Source: Gracilariopsis chorda
Lineage: Eukaryota; Rhodophyta; Florideophyceae; Gracilariales; Gracilariaceae
Direction of reading: 5' to 3'
NCBI GenBank assembly: GCA_003194525.1
Contig: NBIV01000008.1
Span: 124,001 to 188,000 of the forward strand
DNA: 64,000 nucleotides
Shown: positions 35,841 to 46,752 of the stretch, in pieces
Position numbering within the stretch: position 1 is the stretch's first letter
Layout of the letters: the number at the start of each line of letters is the position of its first letter
Position numbers and translations under genes: made by a program
The notes under the pieces: model-generated
The model's input: the letters and a program-made list of their open reading frames with translations, nothing else
Told to the model about the DNA's origin: nothing
Database searches by the model: none

Positions 35841-36898
35841 TCAATATCCCGGAATACACATTCCAATCTCTCTTTTTGGCTTGTGACGCCTGATCGCATT
35901 GCACACCTCCGTGCTTGTCACCAGCTTGTGCACGTCGTCGCAGTGCGAATCAATCAGACGCCATAGCGCATGAATCCGCCTTTCGTGTCGAACCTCGAAC
36001 AATAGCCACTTCCATTCTCGGCGTTCAAGGCACTTGAGACAGTTGCTACCATCCAAATCGTGGCTTTCGGCACGCCACGCCTTCTTAATGCGCCTTCGTG
36101 CCACGGCGTTCAGCGCCACCAAAAACGGCAGCGTCTTGTTAAGGTCGTCAACAACAGCGAGTGATTTTTCCAAATCCCGAACGGCCACTTCTTCGACAGC
36201 TTTAAAAACGCCTTCGCACTTTGCTATGCGCTGTTTGACAAAGTTTCACACCGAATCTCGCACGCCCTTCCACAAATCTTTCTCATTGGCCTGACGAAGA
36301 AATCTGTTCACATTCACTTTTTCACGAAGCAAGTTGCGCTTCACGAAATGCTGCGCCTCACATACTTAAGAAAAAAACGTGAGCAGTCTAATGACGGGCA
36401 ACTTGCCAAACCAAATCGGAAAATGTTCATAAAAACTGTTCATAACATCCGCGCTACTGTCCATCGTGGCGAGTGGTTGAATGCCGTTCCGGCATTCAAC
36501 CACGTCAACACATACCCTACGTGAAGCAACAGTCGATTCTCACTCTGGTCAGCGCACGAATCTCTCAGTTTACAGCCCGTTGTGAAGCAATGTAAAATGT
36601 CAAGCGGTACGTGGTAGCCGGATTCTCTCAGTAGTTTCTTTTCCAAGTCCAACGTGGATATTCAACGTAGCCCGTCGCTCAACGTTCTGTCGTAGATACC
36701 TCCCGGTTTTTTTTGGATGATTGCGTCGCTGTCTATGAATTGATGCTCTGCTTGCATGGTGTGTGCGGTAGCGTTTTTCTGATACGTTTTTGAGGGAGTA
36801 GGAGGTGCTACTTGCGGCCGGTTTGGTGTAGATGCATTCTTGTAGTGCTGCGGAATGCCGTTACGGATGCTCGCTTTCGCAACGGCGTTCGGTTTCAA
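35841..36898 (-). pseudogene. unidentified broken protein-like frame
   Basis: Minus-strand sequence with protein-like composition: a basic Pro/Thr-rich start (36,898-36,662), then, past a stop in the same frame, LDLEKKLLRESGYHVPLDIL (36,652 onward), and after further breaks a Leu/Lys/Arg-rich helical part (36,365-35,841) with EKSLAVVDDLNKTLPFLVAL. I do not recognise the family. It begins 30 bases from the MetH relic, pointing the other way. It could be an ORF of an uncharacterised mobile element or a dead host gene. Confidence 0.4.
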
Positions 36899-36927
36899 TC
36901 ATACCGGTGGTGCAGATTCACACTGGA

Positions 36928-37690
36928 TTTCAAGATGCCCGTCACAAAGTCAGAAATTGCTCAAGGACATAAAAGATCATTGTGGAAGATGCGAAGTCTA
37001 ATCCCAACGATATCATCATCGATCTCAAAATTCTCAGAGTTGCTACTGGTATAGAGGAACACAACAACTATGCAAAAGACTTTTTCGAGGTTACGAGAAT
37101 TATGAACGACACCTTACGCCATGGCTACATCTCTGGAAGATTTTCAAACATATGTTTCTCTTTCAGATAGAACAACGAACTGCGTGAAGCGATGCATTCT
37201 GCATTCCTGTTTCACGGAATCTCAAACGGATTGGACATGTGTATTGTCAACGCGGGCATCATCCCAGTCTATTCTGATATTCTGGAAAATCTCCTAAACC
37301 TCATAGAAGATGCCCTCCTGAAGCGGAAAGCAGAGACCACCAAGAACCTTCTCGAGGTTTCGCTCAGTATGAAAAATATCTCCCTAGGAGCAGGCAATGA
37401 TGCAGACAAAAACAAAAGGCGTGAACATCCGGTCAGTGAATGACTGTCGCATGATTTGGTGAAGGAGATCGATGCATTTGTTAACAGAGACATAGAAAAG
37501 CTCTTCAAGCAGCGGATAAGCCATTAAGTGTTATTGAGAGGCCGCTTATGGCTGGAATGAACGTTGTAGGTGATTGTTATGGTGTCAGGAAATTGTTTCT
37601 TCCACAATTCATCTAGTCTTCTCATATTATGAAGAAACCTGTTGCTGTTCTGATGCCATATATGAAAGCAGAAAAAGAGGCCCGAGAGAG
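36928..37690 (+). pseudogene. metH: cobalamin-dependent methionine synthase fragment (pterin-binding end plus cap domain)
   Basis: Clear decayed MetH. Frame one gives NPNDIIIDLKILRVATGIEE and HNNYAKDFFEVTRIMNDTL (36,995-37,115), SGRFSNICFSFR, a stop at 37,168-37,170, then [20 protein letters not shown] and [11 protein letters not shown] (37,190-37,280) from the methyltetrahydrofolate domain. [19 protein letters not shown] follows a stop at 37,441-37,443. After a frame change near 37,515 comes the cap region of the cobalamin module: [19 protein letters not shown] and IMKKPVAVLMPYMKAEKEA (37,518-37,687), with a stop near 37,615. The B12-binding Rossmann part and the homocysteine domain are absent. 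No introns are needed to follow it. The enzyme methylates homocysteine; this copy cannot. Confidence 0.9.
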
Positions 37691-38116
37691 AGGCAGCTGT
37701 CGTAGTAAATGCACCATCCTGTAGACTAAGAAACCAAAGTGGGAATGAAGATGTCCTGCTCGCTCAGTTCGCGACGAGGCATGTCCCATGTCGTGATGCA
37801 CTCTATGGTTTAGTGCGATTCAACGCCTGGACTGAATTCAAACTGATTCAAAGTGTATTCCTCTCTCGAGATAATAACGTTAGCATTGTCTATATTGGCG
37901 TGATGCGCGCCTACACACGCCTGTGCACACACACGCAAGGTGACGCACACCTATGCAGTTGGGTGTGCGTGCTGATGAGTCTTTAGGTAGCAGTATCAAC
38001 CCAGGAGCCCTATAAGAGGACTCGCAGAGGCACCGTAAAGTTATAGAGACCGGCAGGTGTCTGATTGAACTCGCGCGCCTCCTCCGCTTCCAGTCCACAT
38101 CCCATCCTTATATCCA
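37691..38116. other. no supported gene
   Basis: Nothing recognised between the MetH relic and the LINE-like fragment. Confidence 0.35.
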
Positions 38117-38332
38117 GTGGGTTCTTATCTGAATAAGAAAGTAGTACGTGAGTGTGGCACAGCAGTCAAGAAAGATGTGGATCACGTTCTGTTCCGCTGT
38201 CCGCGGACTAACATAACCCGTCGCAATGAACTCCCCGCGGCTAAAGAAAGAGAGGACAAATCCCTTTTAGAAATGATTAGAAAACGGCCATCAACGTTTT
38301 TGGCCTTTTTCAAGAGAGAGAACTACCTGTAG
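38117..38332 (+). mobile_element. possible LINE C-terminal zinc-knuckle fragment
   Basis: The frame reads VVRECGTAVKKDVDHVLFRCP followed by R-x-x-L and a short basic tail to a stop. The order Cys, Asp-x-x-His-hydrophobic, Cys-Pro resembles the C-terminal knuckle of non-LTR retrotransposon polyproteins, in which one further Cys would be expected at the start. No reverse transcriptase was found nearby, so this is a fragment at best. Confidence 0.35.
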
Positions 38333-39984
38333 TTAGATAGATCTCCTGTCGCTTCGAAATCAGGAGCGACAGACCATACTGAAGAAGACGTCCTGAAGTC
38401 ACACGTAGTTTACCACCATTCCCTGACGTGTGCGCTTCCAATGATTCAAAGGGTTCGAATCGTTTCCAATAACTGTTGAGGTGGCGCTGAGAAGCCTCCT
38501 TGAAAACCATTTGCGCTTCATCACCATCTTCGCCCCCAACCAGCAACTCGTCTAATTTGCGACTTCTAATCTCTGCACGAAGAAGTTCAAGCTCGCTGCG
38601 CATTCTTGAGTCCTTTTCATCTATCTCATCATAAACTGCATGGCTTCTTGAAAAACTTTGTGACAAACGTAGAGAAGATCTTAAGACCTGTGCAAAGTAG
38701 CCCTCCCTGCTCTTGAGGCTAATCGAATCCGCAGACCGTCGCTTCTTCCTTTGCTCCTTTGCGGTTGTACATCATTTTCGCAGTTCTCACAGCCATTGAC
38801 ACCAGTATCATATCCAACACCTTTCGCCATTACCCTTGTGACCAATCTTAGAAGATTTATATCTTCATCTGGAGGTCCATATCTTCACACTCGAAAAACG
38901 ATAACAACGTGTGCAGGTGAACTCATAAAAGCCCCATTCGGTAGTCGTGGTAGAAAACCAGAGAAACGGTTTGGATCATTCTTCCCAGATGCAGACCAAT
39001 TCTGGTAATACACAGTGAAGTCTTTCTTCAAGCCCCGATAGTGCGTTTTCAACTATGCAGCTGAACTGTGCGACAAAGGACATCGAGAAGAATAAGCGCC
39101 ATCTAAGTCACCGCGAAAGTCCTCTCTTGTTAGAACGGCTAGATTGTTGAATCGGTTTTCAACAGTAACCAAAAACGAGTCCCGAACTACTCCACTGTCT
39201 AATTGTGCGCGAGTTAATTCAAGTCCCACGGCGTTTGTCATCGCTGCTGTTGCCTGATTGTCATCATGGACTATGACAAAAAGTCATAATATACTTCTTC
39301 CAGGTCTATCATGAAGAGGGTCTAAGTTTTGGTTTTCAGATTACCGTATCGGAACCGGTGTGCCAACATCATTTTCATTGGATTTGGTGGCCATTCTTTA
39401 CATCTCTTCTCCATCGAGCGCCTTCTCTCAAGGGTAACTGTGAAATCAAATCATTGGTATCGGCACGTGTATCCCCAGATTGATTGGTGTTCCAGAAAGA
39501 ATTGTATTCTTTCATTGTGGAATAATCACGCCAACATACGGCAAGTACCGCACTATTCAGCTTATTGATGTGGAAATGAAGAATAGTTCTAGCTACTAGT
39601 TCCATTTCTGCCTCGTTTTACCAAATCCAGTTTTCCGGCAAACGTCGGAAGCTGATCCTTCGTTTTCGTTTTTAACAATAACCTGAACAATGCATCCTTT
39701 TTATTAGTTTCTATGCTGGGTTGTGAACAATGCGTCAAAGGTGCAGGTACATCCAAATCAGAATTTGCCAATGTATGGGCATTTTGTTCCTTTTCCGTCG
39801 CATTCAAAGACTTGGAACGTCTCCCTTGTTCCAAGTCGAGAACAGATTTTGCCGATGATTCTAACAAAGAGGGAATAGCCTTGTGAAGTCTTGAATTCGG
39901 AGACAATGTCTGCGATAGCTGTTGGACGTCTTTGTTGCGGCAATGCAGATTACTACGGGTAGAGGAGTTTGTGCCTTCCGACAA
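38333..39984 (-). pseudogene. unidentified degraded coding sequence
   Basis: Several minus-strand pieces in different frames have coding character: a Ser/Lys-rich segment (39,984-39,589), MTNAVGLELTRAQLDSGVVR with NNLAVLTREDFRGDLDGAYS (39,241-39,053), DEDINLLRLVTRVMAKGV near 38.85 kb, and a charged helical segment KDSRMRSELELLRAEIRSRK (38,666 onward). They follow one another in the right order for a single gene broken by many stops and frame changes. I cannot name the family; a transposon accessory ORF or a dead host gene would both fit. Confidence 0.4.
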
Positions 39985-40434
39985 ACGCCTTGAACGAGCT
40001 GCTATGCGCTCCGGTGTTATTGAATTCTAATGGGCGTCATTTCTTGACGCAATGGATGGTAAGCAACGGCAAAAGCGTGGAGAGAGGAAAGTATGCAGGG
40101 TTCGGGAAATTGGGCTTGATATGTGGTGCGTGCAGATGGAGAGTACAGAATATTTATCCAACCTTTCTGACCTATTTGTTTCAAGAAAGCAGAAGCACAA
40201 ATCTTCTCAGTTCAAATCTGAACGCTCGGCTGACGGGATACAAAGTTGTGATCCAGCGCTTGGAATTCCTCGGATGTTTTGATTGTTGGAGGGCAATCTG
40301 TCGTAAGAGTGTCAAAACTCTGGTACACGGGTACGCCAGAACGCTTGTTTGGAACGGCCCTCATATATACGGGCCTGAGTTCGTGGCTCCGGTATAGGAG
40401 TAAGTATTATAGGTTGTTGGGCTTCTTGGCAAAC

Positions 40435-40723
40435 TGTTGATGGAGCAAGCAATTCCCTGAATTGGAAACAGGTGTTTCCCGATAAGGAAGAACAATTCCA
40501 TTTGAATCACTCTGAACTGCGCGGCAGGTAGCGCAGCGCACACGCAACACAGATGGAACGGTGCGCAGTAGAAATAGAATATAAAAGCCGACTCTCAGAG
40601 GAAGAACTCTGGGAGAAGGAGGCAACCTCAGTACGACTTCTGAGGTCTTCGTGCCTGTTTACTTTTCCTTGCGAGAATACCACATACAGTCGATACTCGC
40701 CTGCGTAGCATACCCGAGCAACA
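40435..40723 (+). mobile_element. solo LTR with 5-bp target duplication
   Basis: A 289-bp unit starting TGTTG and ending CAACA, flanked on both sides by CAAAC (40,430-40,434 and 40,724-40,728). A TATA box (TATAAAA, 40,580-40,586) lies just past the middle, as in an LTR. There is no coding sequence, so it is what remains after recombination between two LTRs. It is unlike the gypsy LTRs of this window. Its plus orientation is inferred from the TATA box. Confidence 0.85.
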
Positions 40724-40728
40724 CAAAC

Positions 40729-41298
40729 CCCTGCGCTACGAGGAATTAAAGTATGTGTGTTCCTATAAGAGAGAGAGAGAGCTGTTTTATTTGAAGTCCA
40801 AGGTGACATTGCGATCTTGGAGAACTTTAACGCAGTTGTGGAACGTTCGGAGCAACATCTCTACCGCTGATCACCTGGAAACCGATACACAAACCGGGAA
40901 CTTTATTCGCACTCTTTTCACCATTTTACGCCCCTCTTTTCTTCTTCTTCTTCTTTATTTTGGGTTCAATATGTGTCTCTCTGTTTAATCTGCCCCTTCC
41001 GCTTGGGACAAACTGCTCCCCACCTTGAAATTCGAATGCAACATCTTGCACCATAGTAGCAATCGCCTCTCGCCATTTGAAGTCGCTCCCGGCTGCATTC
41101 CGAGAGCTCAGAGACACTTACAAAAAACATCTTCTTCTGACACATCCACACCTTGCTGTGTTTCTCCTAAAAAGGTTGCAAAGGGTTATTTTCTTCTTTC
41201 TTGGAATCTAGAGACGATTCAATGGTAGAAGTACATGGTTACAGAAATGATGTCGAGCAAAGGCCTGATTGGTGGCAACGGGTTAAGGAATAGGTTTC
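40729..41298. other. no supported gene
   Basis: Contains short GA and TTC microsatellites (about 40,769 and 40,937) and no recognisable coding sequence. Confidence 0.35.
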
Positions 41299-41987
41299 TT
41301 AAGAAGCATTTCGATAGCTATTGTCAGTAGCGAATGGAGCGGTTAAGAGCATCACTACGGTCACAAAGTATCCTGTGAGTTGGAAATAACGAAGTAAGGG
41401 CATTGGATCCAGTATGACAAACTGTCCCAATGCAGTCCGATATGCTCCATCCAGCATTATAAGGATATGAAGCCTTGAACCAGCTCCAGATTTCAGTTTT
41501 CTGAGAACTGTTGTGAGTTTCAGCGAGGGTCTATTTGAGACAAGCCGTTTCACTGGACCTAAAAAATACAGAAAGCTCGTGACTGATAGTTTTTCATACT
41601 TGAAAGCGTGGATGGCACATTCGTAACCAGGCACGTCTTCATCTCAATCATTAATACACTCGCAGACTGACTTCCTTGAGCTAAGGATCCGTACCATGAG
41701 TTGAAGTAGTGATCGGCAGCGCAATGCATGTTTAAACCCACAAAGGAGCAGCGCAAAGCATGTTTCAGGAAAAATGATAAGGACTGAATGCATTCGAGGC
41801 TAGCCGACGCGTATTGATATGAACATGTTGCTATAGTGGCCATGAATGGATGAAAGTGGCGAAAAGAAATAAACAATGCTTCATGCATCTCACGAGGACG
41901 TAAAAAGGTTGGAGAAGTCCACTTCAAGCACCTCAGAATTATTGAACAGGTCTCGTAGCCATGGTGTTCGAAATGAGGTGTAAACAA
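41299..41987 (-). other. unidentified protein-like frames
   Basis: Two overlapping minus-strand frames (41,987-41,559 and 41,634-41,299) have hydrophobic, protein-like composition and read in sequence with a frame change near 41,600. The first has FISFRHFHPFMATIATCSYQ; the second has LTTVLRKLKSGAGSRLHILI. I do not recognise the family. Possibly another dead host gene. Confidence 0.3.
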
Positions 41988-42448
41988 CCAAACTCCTCGT
42001 GTATATAGAAGAACAGTCTTGAGGTTTTGTAATAACCATATTTCTTCTGCATTATTGTGGTGTGCAGTGTTTCAACATACGCTTCTCCTTTTTTAATACA
42101 GGAACCCTCAGGAACTTTTATAACTCTCTCGTCTCTTGGAGGTGTAGCTTGTATGGATGAGAACAGCCTCGGATCCAGCAGAACACGTTAAAAGTTCCCT
42201 GCTTCTGCTCTGTTGTCATTTTGGCTTGTGGCCCTCCTATCAGCAGCGGAGTAGGATAAAATTACCAACGACCTTCTTGATAGGATGCACACCGTGAAAA
42301 TTTTCATCTATATATAGCATTCACAGGATGTATTGTTCAATACCTGATCTCTCCATTAGCATAATTTGATTCCTTGCCACCACAGAATCTGATTTGAACC
42401 AAGGAAGCTAGAAGATGCAAATGCAAGCCCTGGGCAGTTGGGCCCTGG
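41988..42448. other. no supported gene
   Basis: Nothing recognised. Confidence 0.3.
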
Positions 42449-43078
42449 TTGGAAGACGACGTTTTCCAGGCTGGCACGGAGTCCATAACGTTTGATTTGT
42501 TCACTGATGCCCTATTCCTATTGATTCGTCGCCTTTCCCTCTCTTCATCAATACCTCTTCGTTCTCCATCTCCTGCTGTCCTCGAAAGTATTGTCCAGCC
42601 GTGGGTTACCATTCGTGCTGACGGTCAAGCCTTCAACGAGAGGATATCTCCTGCGGATCCTTCTTGACGAGTAACTGTTCGTGACAAGTTACGTACTCTG
42701 CTACCTGTGCTCAGTATTTTCTATCTATGCGCGGTCATACGACTCTTCACCCTGGTACAGTTGTATACTTCTTACATGCTCAACAAGGTGCAGTATGTTT
42801 GCTCATCTTCAGACTTAAAATATCTCCAAACGTGGGCCCAAAGGCACGAGACAGGCCCAAAGGCACGTGACACCTGTTTTAATGGCCCTCTTTTCAAATG
42901 TAATCATGCTGACTGCCTGTCTCTCAAGAGAGCAATGTGCTCATTTTCCTTTACACAAAATGAAGCAAACGGGTTAGCAATCCTAACCCTTAACGCTTTA
43001 CCACGAGAGCTAAACAGCTTGTTTTCTCTAGCAGTTTTCAATCATATCCAGGTATTCTTGTTCCAGAAACCTGCTTAG
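42449..43078 (+). other. unidentified open frame interrupted by stops
   Basis: One plus-strand frame runs across this interval with a stop at 42,665-42,667 (72 codons before it, 123 codons from 42,707). An imperfect tandem duplication (GGCCCAAAGGCACG twice, about 42,836-42,870) lies inside. No family recognised. Confidence 0.25.
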
Positions 43079-45434
43079 AGCACATGCATTTCCACACACT
43101 TGGGCTATCCGATAGAGCCTGCGAGGTAAGAGTTATGCCAGAGGTATCTGCATCCAAAGGTACTCAACCTTCAACTAATAATATACGAGAGTCTACGTTA
43201 AAACTCGTCTGATTCCAAAATTCGGGAACTTGTCTTCTAAACCTTCATTTACGGGTCATGTAACGAAAGATTTGCTGCCTGACACAAAGAGGGCACATGA
43301 ATGAGTGGTTTTTCTGTGAGGCTCTTCTTTCTTCTCCCCTCATCACAATGTATCCTGTCACACATCCTCACCTAGTTTCGCACACCATTTGCGTATTTTC
43401 ATTAGGCTATTTCTGGAGCATGGGTCCATGGATCATGTGATTCACACTGCATTGGTTAGATTTTTGGTGTGCACGTCAAGGCCTTTAAACCACGTTTGTT
43501 GATCTCCTAGTATCCTTTACACCCCATGTTGCTAACAAATGCATGCGCTTAGAATACTTTAGGTGAGAAGGAGTCCCCAGAATGGATAAGCCTAAGAGAA
43601 CCACCAAATACGCTCCTGCAATCAAAGCGCGAACTGGGTTTTCTCTGTTGTACCAACATTTATATGCCCTGATACTCCAAACATTTAAATATGCGACTAT
43701 CAACGACTTGTTTGCCTTCAGATTGTTGGAGAGCATACATTCTCTTGTTCGCTCACAATATCTTAGTCAAATCAAAACGACATGAAACCACAACATTATG
43801 TTCACTTCGCACATAGTCTCACAAAACCCAGGACGTATATCAAAATGAAGTGTTCAGTGAAGTGCAGTTGCATGAGTATGAAGTAGGTGGACCATGAGAA
43901 TAAAAACACCTCGTTCGAGGGAAAAATGGTGAGAGGGTGGAATTTTGAACGTGCCAAATTTGTAATGAATTGGATGCGATGGCGACTTGATGCGCTCGCA
44001 AGACGAACGTTCGCGACGTCATGCGTGACCGACGGCTATGGCAAACACCAGTGTATACTACGTACTGATAGTTCGCACCGTACCTTACCGCAGGTGGTAA
44101 CAGAACAGAGTGACAATGAGAGAGATTTGAGAAAGATCAAGCGTAATAGGCGGAAAACAACTGGGCGACGGTTTTCATTCGTCCATCGAGCTCGCATACA
44201 AAGCGTCAACCACGAACGAGTTGGCTCAAAGTAACATTTGAATAGCGTTGGTGTGTACCCAAGAAAAACAGTTTTCATACACGCCAAACTGGGCCATGCT
44301 TCCAAAAGCACTTGAGATTTGGCAATCGGATGGAACTGGTTTTATGAAGCAAATTGCATCGTAGGATTGGTGGATTAAAGGTCACGTTTTTGGCAGGGTA
44401 AATAAAGTTACCGCCACAAAGCTTCCATATTCCGTTGAACGTGCTCTTGTGGTGGTTTCGATTTGTTTGATTCTTTCATACGATGGCGTATTGTTAAGCG
44501 TATGCTGTCCACGTGCCTCCCAAGCGGCTCGAACTCTTTTAGCTATCCGCGAAAGTATCTTGAAAACACCTGACCCGCTGGAGCGTAGCGAATCGTAAGG
44601 AACAAATGTGTACCTGTCCTTCTTACCCCTTCTTCATGCCAGCACACGTTTGTGCGGGCTCATAATTGAAATATATCTATGATAGCAACCGTGCGATGAA
44701 GCTGTTTGCTTCGAGGAAGATGAATGGATGCTCTCGCAAAGTTATGCTTCGCTAAGAGAGGCTGTGGCGAAGTCCACGAATGCACCTGTTTCTCAATTGC
44801 TGGCAGTGGCAACGCCTGTTAGACGGTATTGTTTGATGCACTGTCAATACATGCGTGGCTTGAGATGGCTATGGCTGTAAGGGTGACATGTTGGGCCTTT
44901 GGTGTTGCCAGCACCAGGGTGTAGTTACCAAGCCGGAGTAATATGCTTCCTTTCGGTAGCGTATTGAGCTGTTTGCGGTCTGTTTTATGATTTTTCGTGA
45001 AGAGGTATTCCAGGTGCACGGCACGTTGATGAGTTGTAAGGAAGCAATGTTCTAAGTTTAAAGATGAGTTCATAGAAGACGAGTAGCGGAATGTCGACAG
45101 CCCCATTTCCGACGTGCGACTTGTACGGGAAAAGATTGTGGTTGGTAGGGGCTGCAACTTTTGCGGCTATAGTTACAAGTGTGGTGTACGCGAATGAACA
45201 GTGGTGCATATATGACGCAAGTACTAAGCTATGTTTAGATAACAGTATGCACAGGATTGTGCATTACACGAAGGGCCGTTGAAAGGGTTGAAGAGCAAAA
45301 GGGCGTCAAGTGGATAGTACGTGGGTGTAGAGCATCGCAACGACAAAGATGTGGCCTGGTTCAGTGTGTTGAGTTAATAAGTGACACATGGACAAGGCAT
45401 CGTTGAAGCGAGACTAGACATGGGTGGCGAAATG
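43079..45434. other. no supported gene; distal edge of repeat tract
   Basis: Only scattered frames of up to 115 codons on both strands, none recognised and none with coding character like the genes to the right. The base composition shifts to GC-rich beyond about 45.4 kb. Confidence 0.4.
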
Positions 45435-45932
45435 TTATCGACGTGATCGAGAGGAAGCATGAGTAATACAGCATCTGACACAAACAAAGCGGTGGTGGTA
45501 CCTACAGCGACGACAAAGGGTGGAGCTAGCGCAATCAATACAAATGTCCTCGCGACAAAACTCGCAAGTCCGGATCATGCAGTGGCACTTGAGCGTTTTG
45601 CGGCAGGTCATACAGTTGGTGAGAGTGGTTTCCCGGCCGGCGCATCGCGAACAGAGCGGCGGGTAGACGTTCTCGAAGGTAATTTCGGGCTGACAGCGGA
45701 AGCACTTTTGCTTGCCCTCGTGCGTGACCATGACGGAACAGTGGGTGCAGTAGATGCGGCGACATACGTCGCATCTCTCTATGTTGTCGCACGATTGGCA
45801 TACCCAGTGGTGGCAGACGTTACAGATTCGGTTGCGGCCACGGGAACGGTGGCGGGTTCTGTTCCACTGACTGGGGCAGAAGGCGCACTCGACGACGACT
45901 TCGTTTCTGGGGGTGACGGAGACGGTGGACAT
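45435..45932 (-). CDS. small Cys-rich zinc-binding-type protein
   Basis: A 165-residue intronless protein starting MSTVSVTPRNEVVVECAFC. About thirty Cys, mostly as CxxC pairs, run through the whole chain: CAFC, CNVC, CQSC, CDVC, CTHC, CFRC, CSRC, CMTC, CEFC, CIDC, CRRC. His residues lie among them. This suggests a string of treble-clef or RING-like knuckles that bind zinc. I cannot place it in a named family; some spacing resembles B-box/RING or LSD1-type plant fingers. The same frame is open upstream to 46,244, but that part is a Pro/Ser/Thr run translated from a low-complexity C-rich tract, so I prefer the internal ATG at 45,932. It is divergent from UAP56, about 820 bp away. A protein-binding or E3-like role would be guesswork. 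Confidence 0.7.
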   Translation of the reverse strand: MSTVSVTPRNEVVVECAFCPSQWNRTRHRSRGRNRICNVCHHWVCQSCDNIERCDVCRRIYCTHCSVMVTHEGKQKCFRCQPEITFENVYPPLCSRCAGRETTLTNCMTCRKTLKCHCMIRTCEFCREDICIDCASSTLCRRCRYHHRFVCVRCCITHASSRSRR

Positions 45933-45939
45933 GGTGGTG

Positions 45940-46230
45940 GTGGTGGTGGAGGAGGAAGAAGGGGCGGTGGGGAGGGTATGGGTGGCGGATGGTGGAGGTT
46001 GGGAGGATGTGTGGGGGGGGGGTGGGGGGGTGTGTGTGGGGGAGGGAGAGAGAGAAGGTGGGGGGGGGGGGAGGAGGGTGAGAAGTGGGGTTGAAATAGA
46101 AGTTGGGGAGAAGGTTATAGATGATGATGAGTCGTGGTATCTACTGGTAGCGGGATGGGGGGGTGGGTGGGAGGTGGGGAGGTGTGGGACACGCTTGCGA
46201 GAGGGCGGGGAGGGGGGAGGGGGTTGAGCG
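45940..46230 (+). repeat. G-tract-rich leader/promoter region
   Basis: The plus strand is over two-thirds G with many runs of four to ten G separated by short T or A gaps. This can form G-quadruplexes on the plus strand; the minus strand is the matching C-rich leader of the Cys-rich gene. A second homopolymer, about 17 C, lies at 46,434-46,450. Both fall between two divergent genes. Confidence 0.7.
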
Positions 46231-46752
46231 AGCGGTGAGCCCAACTTGGAACGGCAGCGATGAGATTCAGTTTGGATTGCCCTATCTAATAAAAGCGCAC
46301 GCAGCCGTCACGCGCATGCACGTGCCACAACCAGATCAAAATGCGCGCGTGCCGAAGGTGCGCTGCTAGCCACTCAACAGCAACGCCCTTTCCTCTCGCC
46401 AAACATCTGTCCACTCTGATTCGTGACGCCTTCCACCCCCCCCCCCCCCAAGAACGTCTCTCCCCCCATTACATTCCCCATCCCATAATTAACCCACCAC
46501 CCCACCGCTGTACAGCGCGTCATCGTGTCCACGCGTCCACCGCCAACGCGTGGTCGTTTCAATTTGCTTTTGGCGCAAACTGCGCAAAACATTGTCGCGC
46601 AACAGCGCCGCCCTCCCCCAAGTGACCGCCACTCGCCGCGCCGTCGTCTCCGCAAGCTCTCATTTCGTCCGTCGTAGCGAAACGGTACCTCTCCGTCGCC
46701 CGCTCTTTCTCTGTGTGTGTACCCCTTAGCTTGGCGCTCCACGTTCCCCGCA

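Noticed and set aside
45459-46094. 211-codon plus-strand frame opposite the Cys-rich gene
   Set aside because: It turns into a poly-Gly run from G-tracts, while the minus strand has regular CxxC pairs; it is the antisense shadow.
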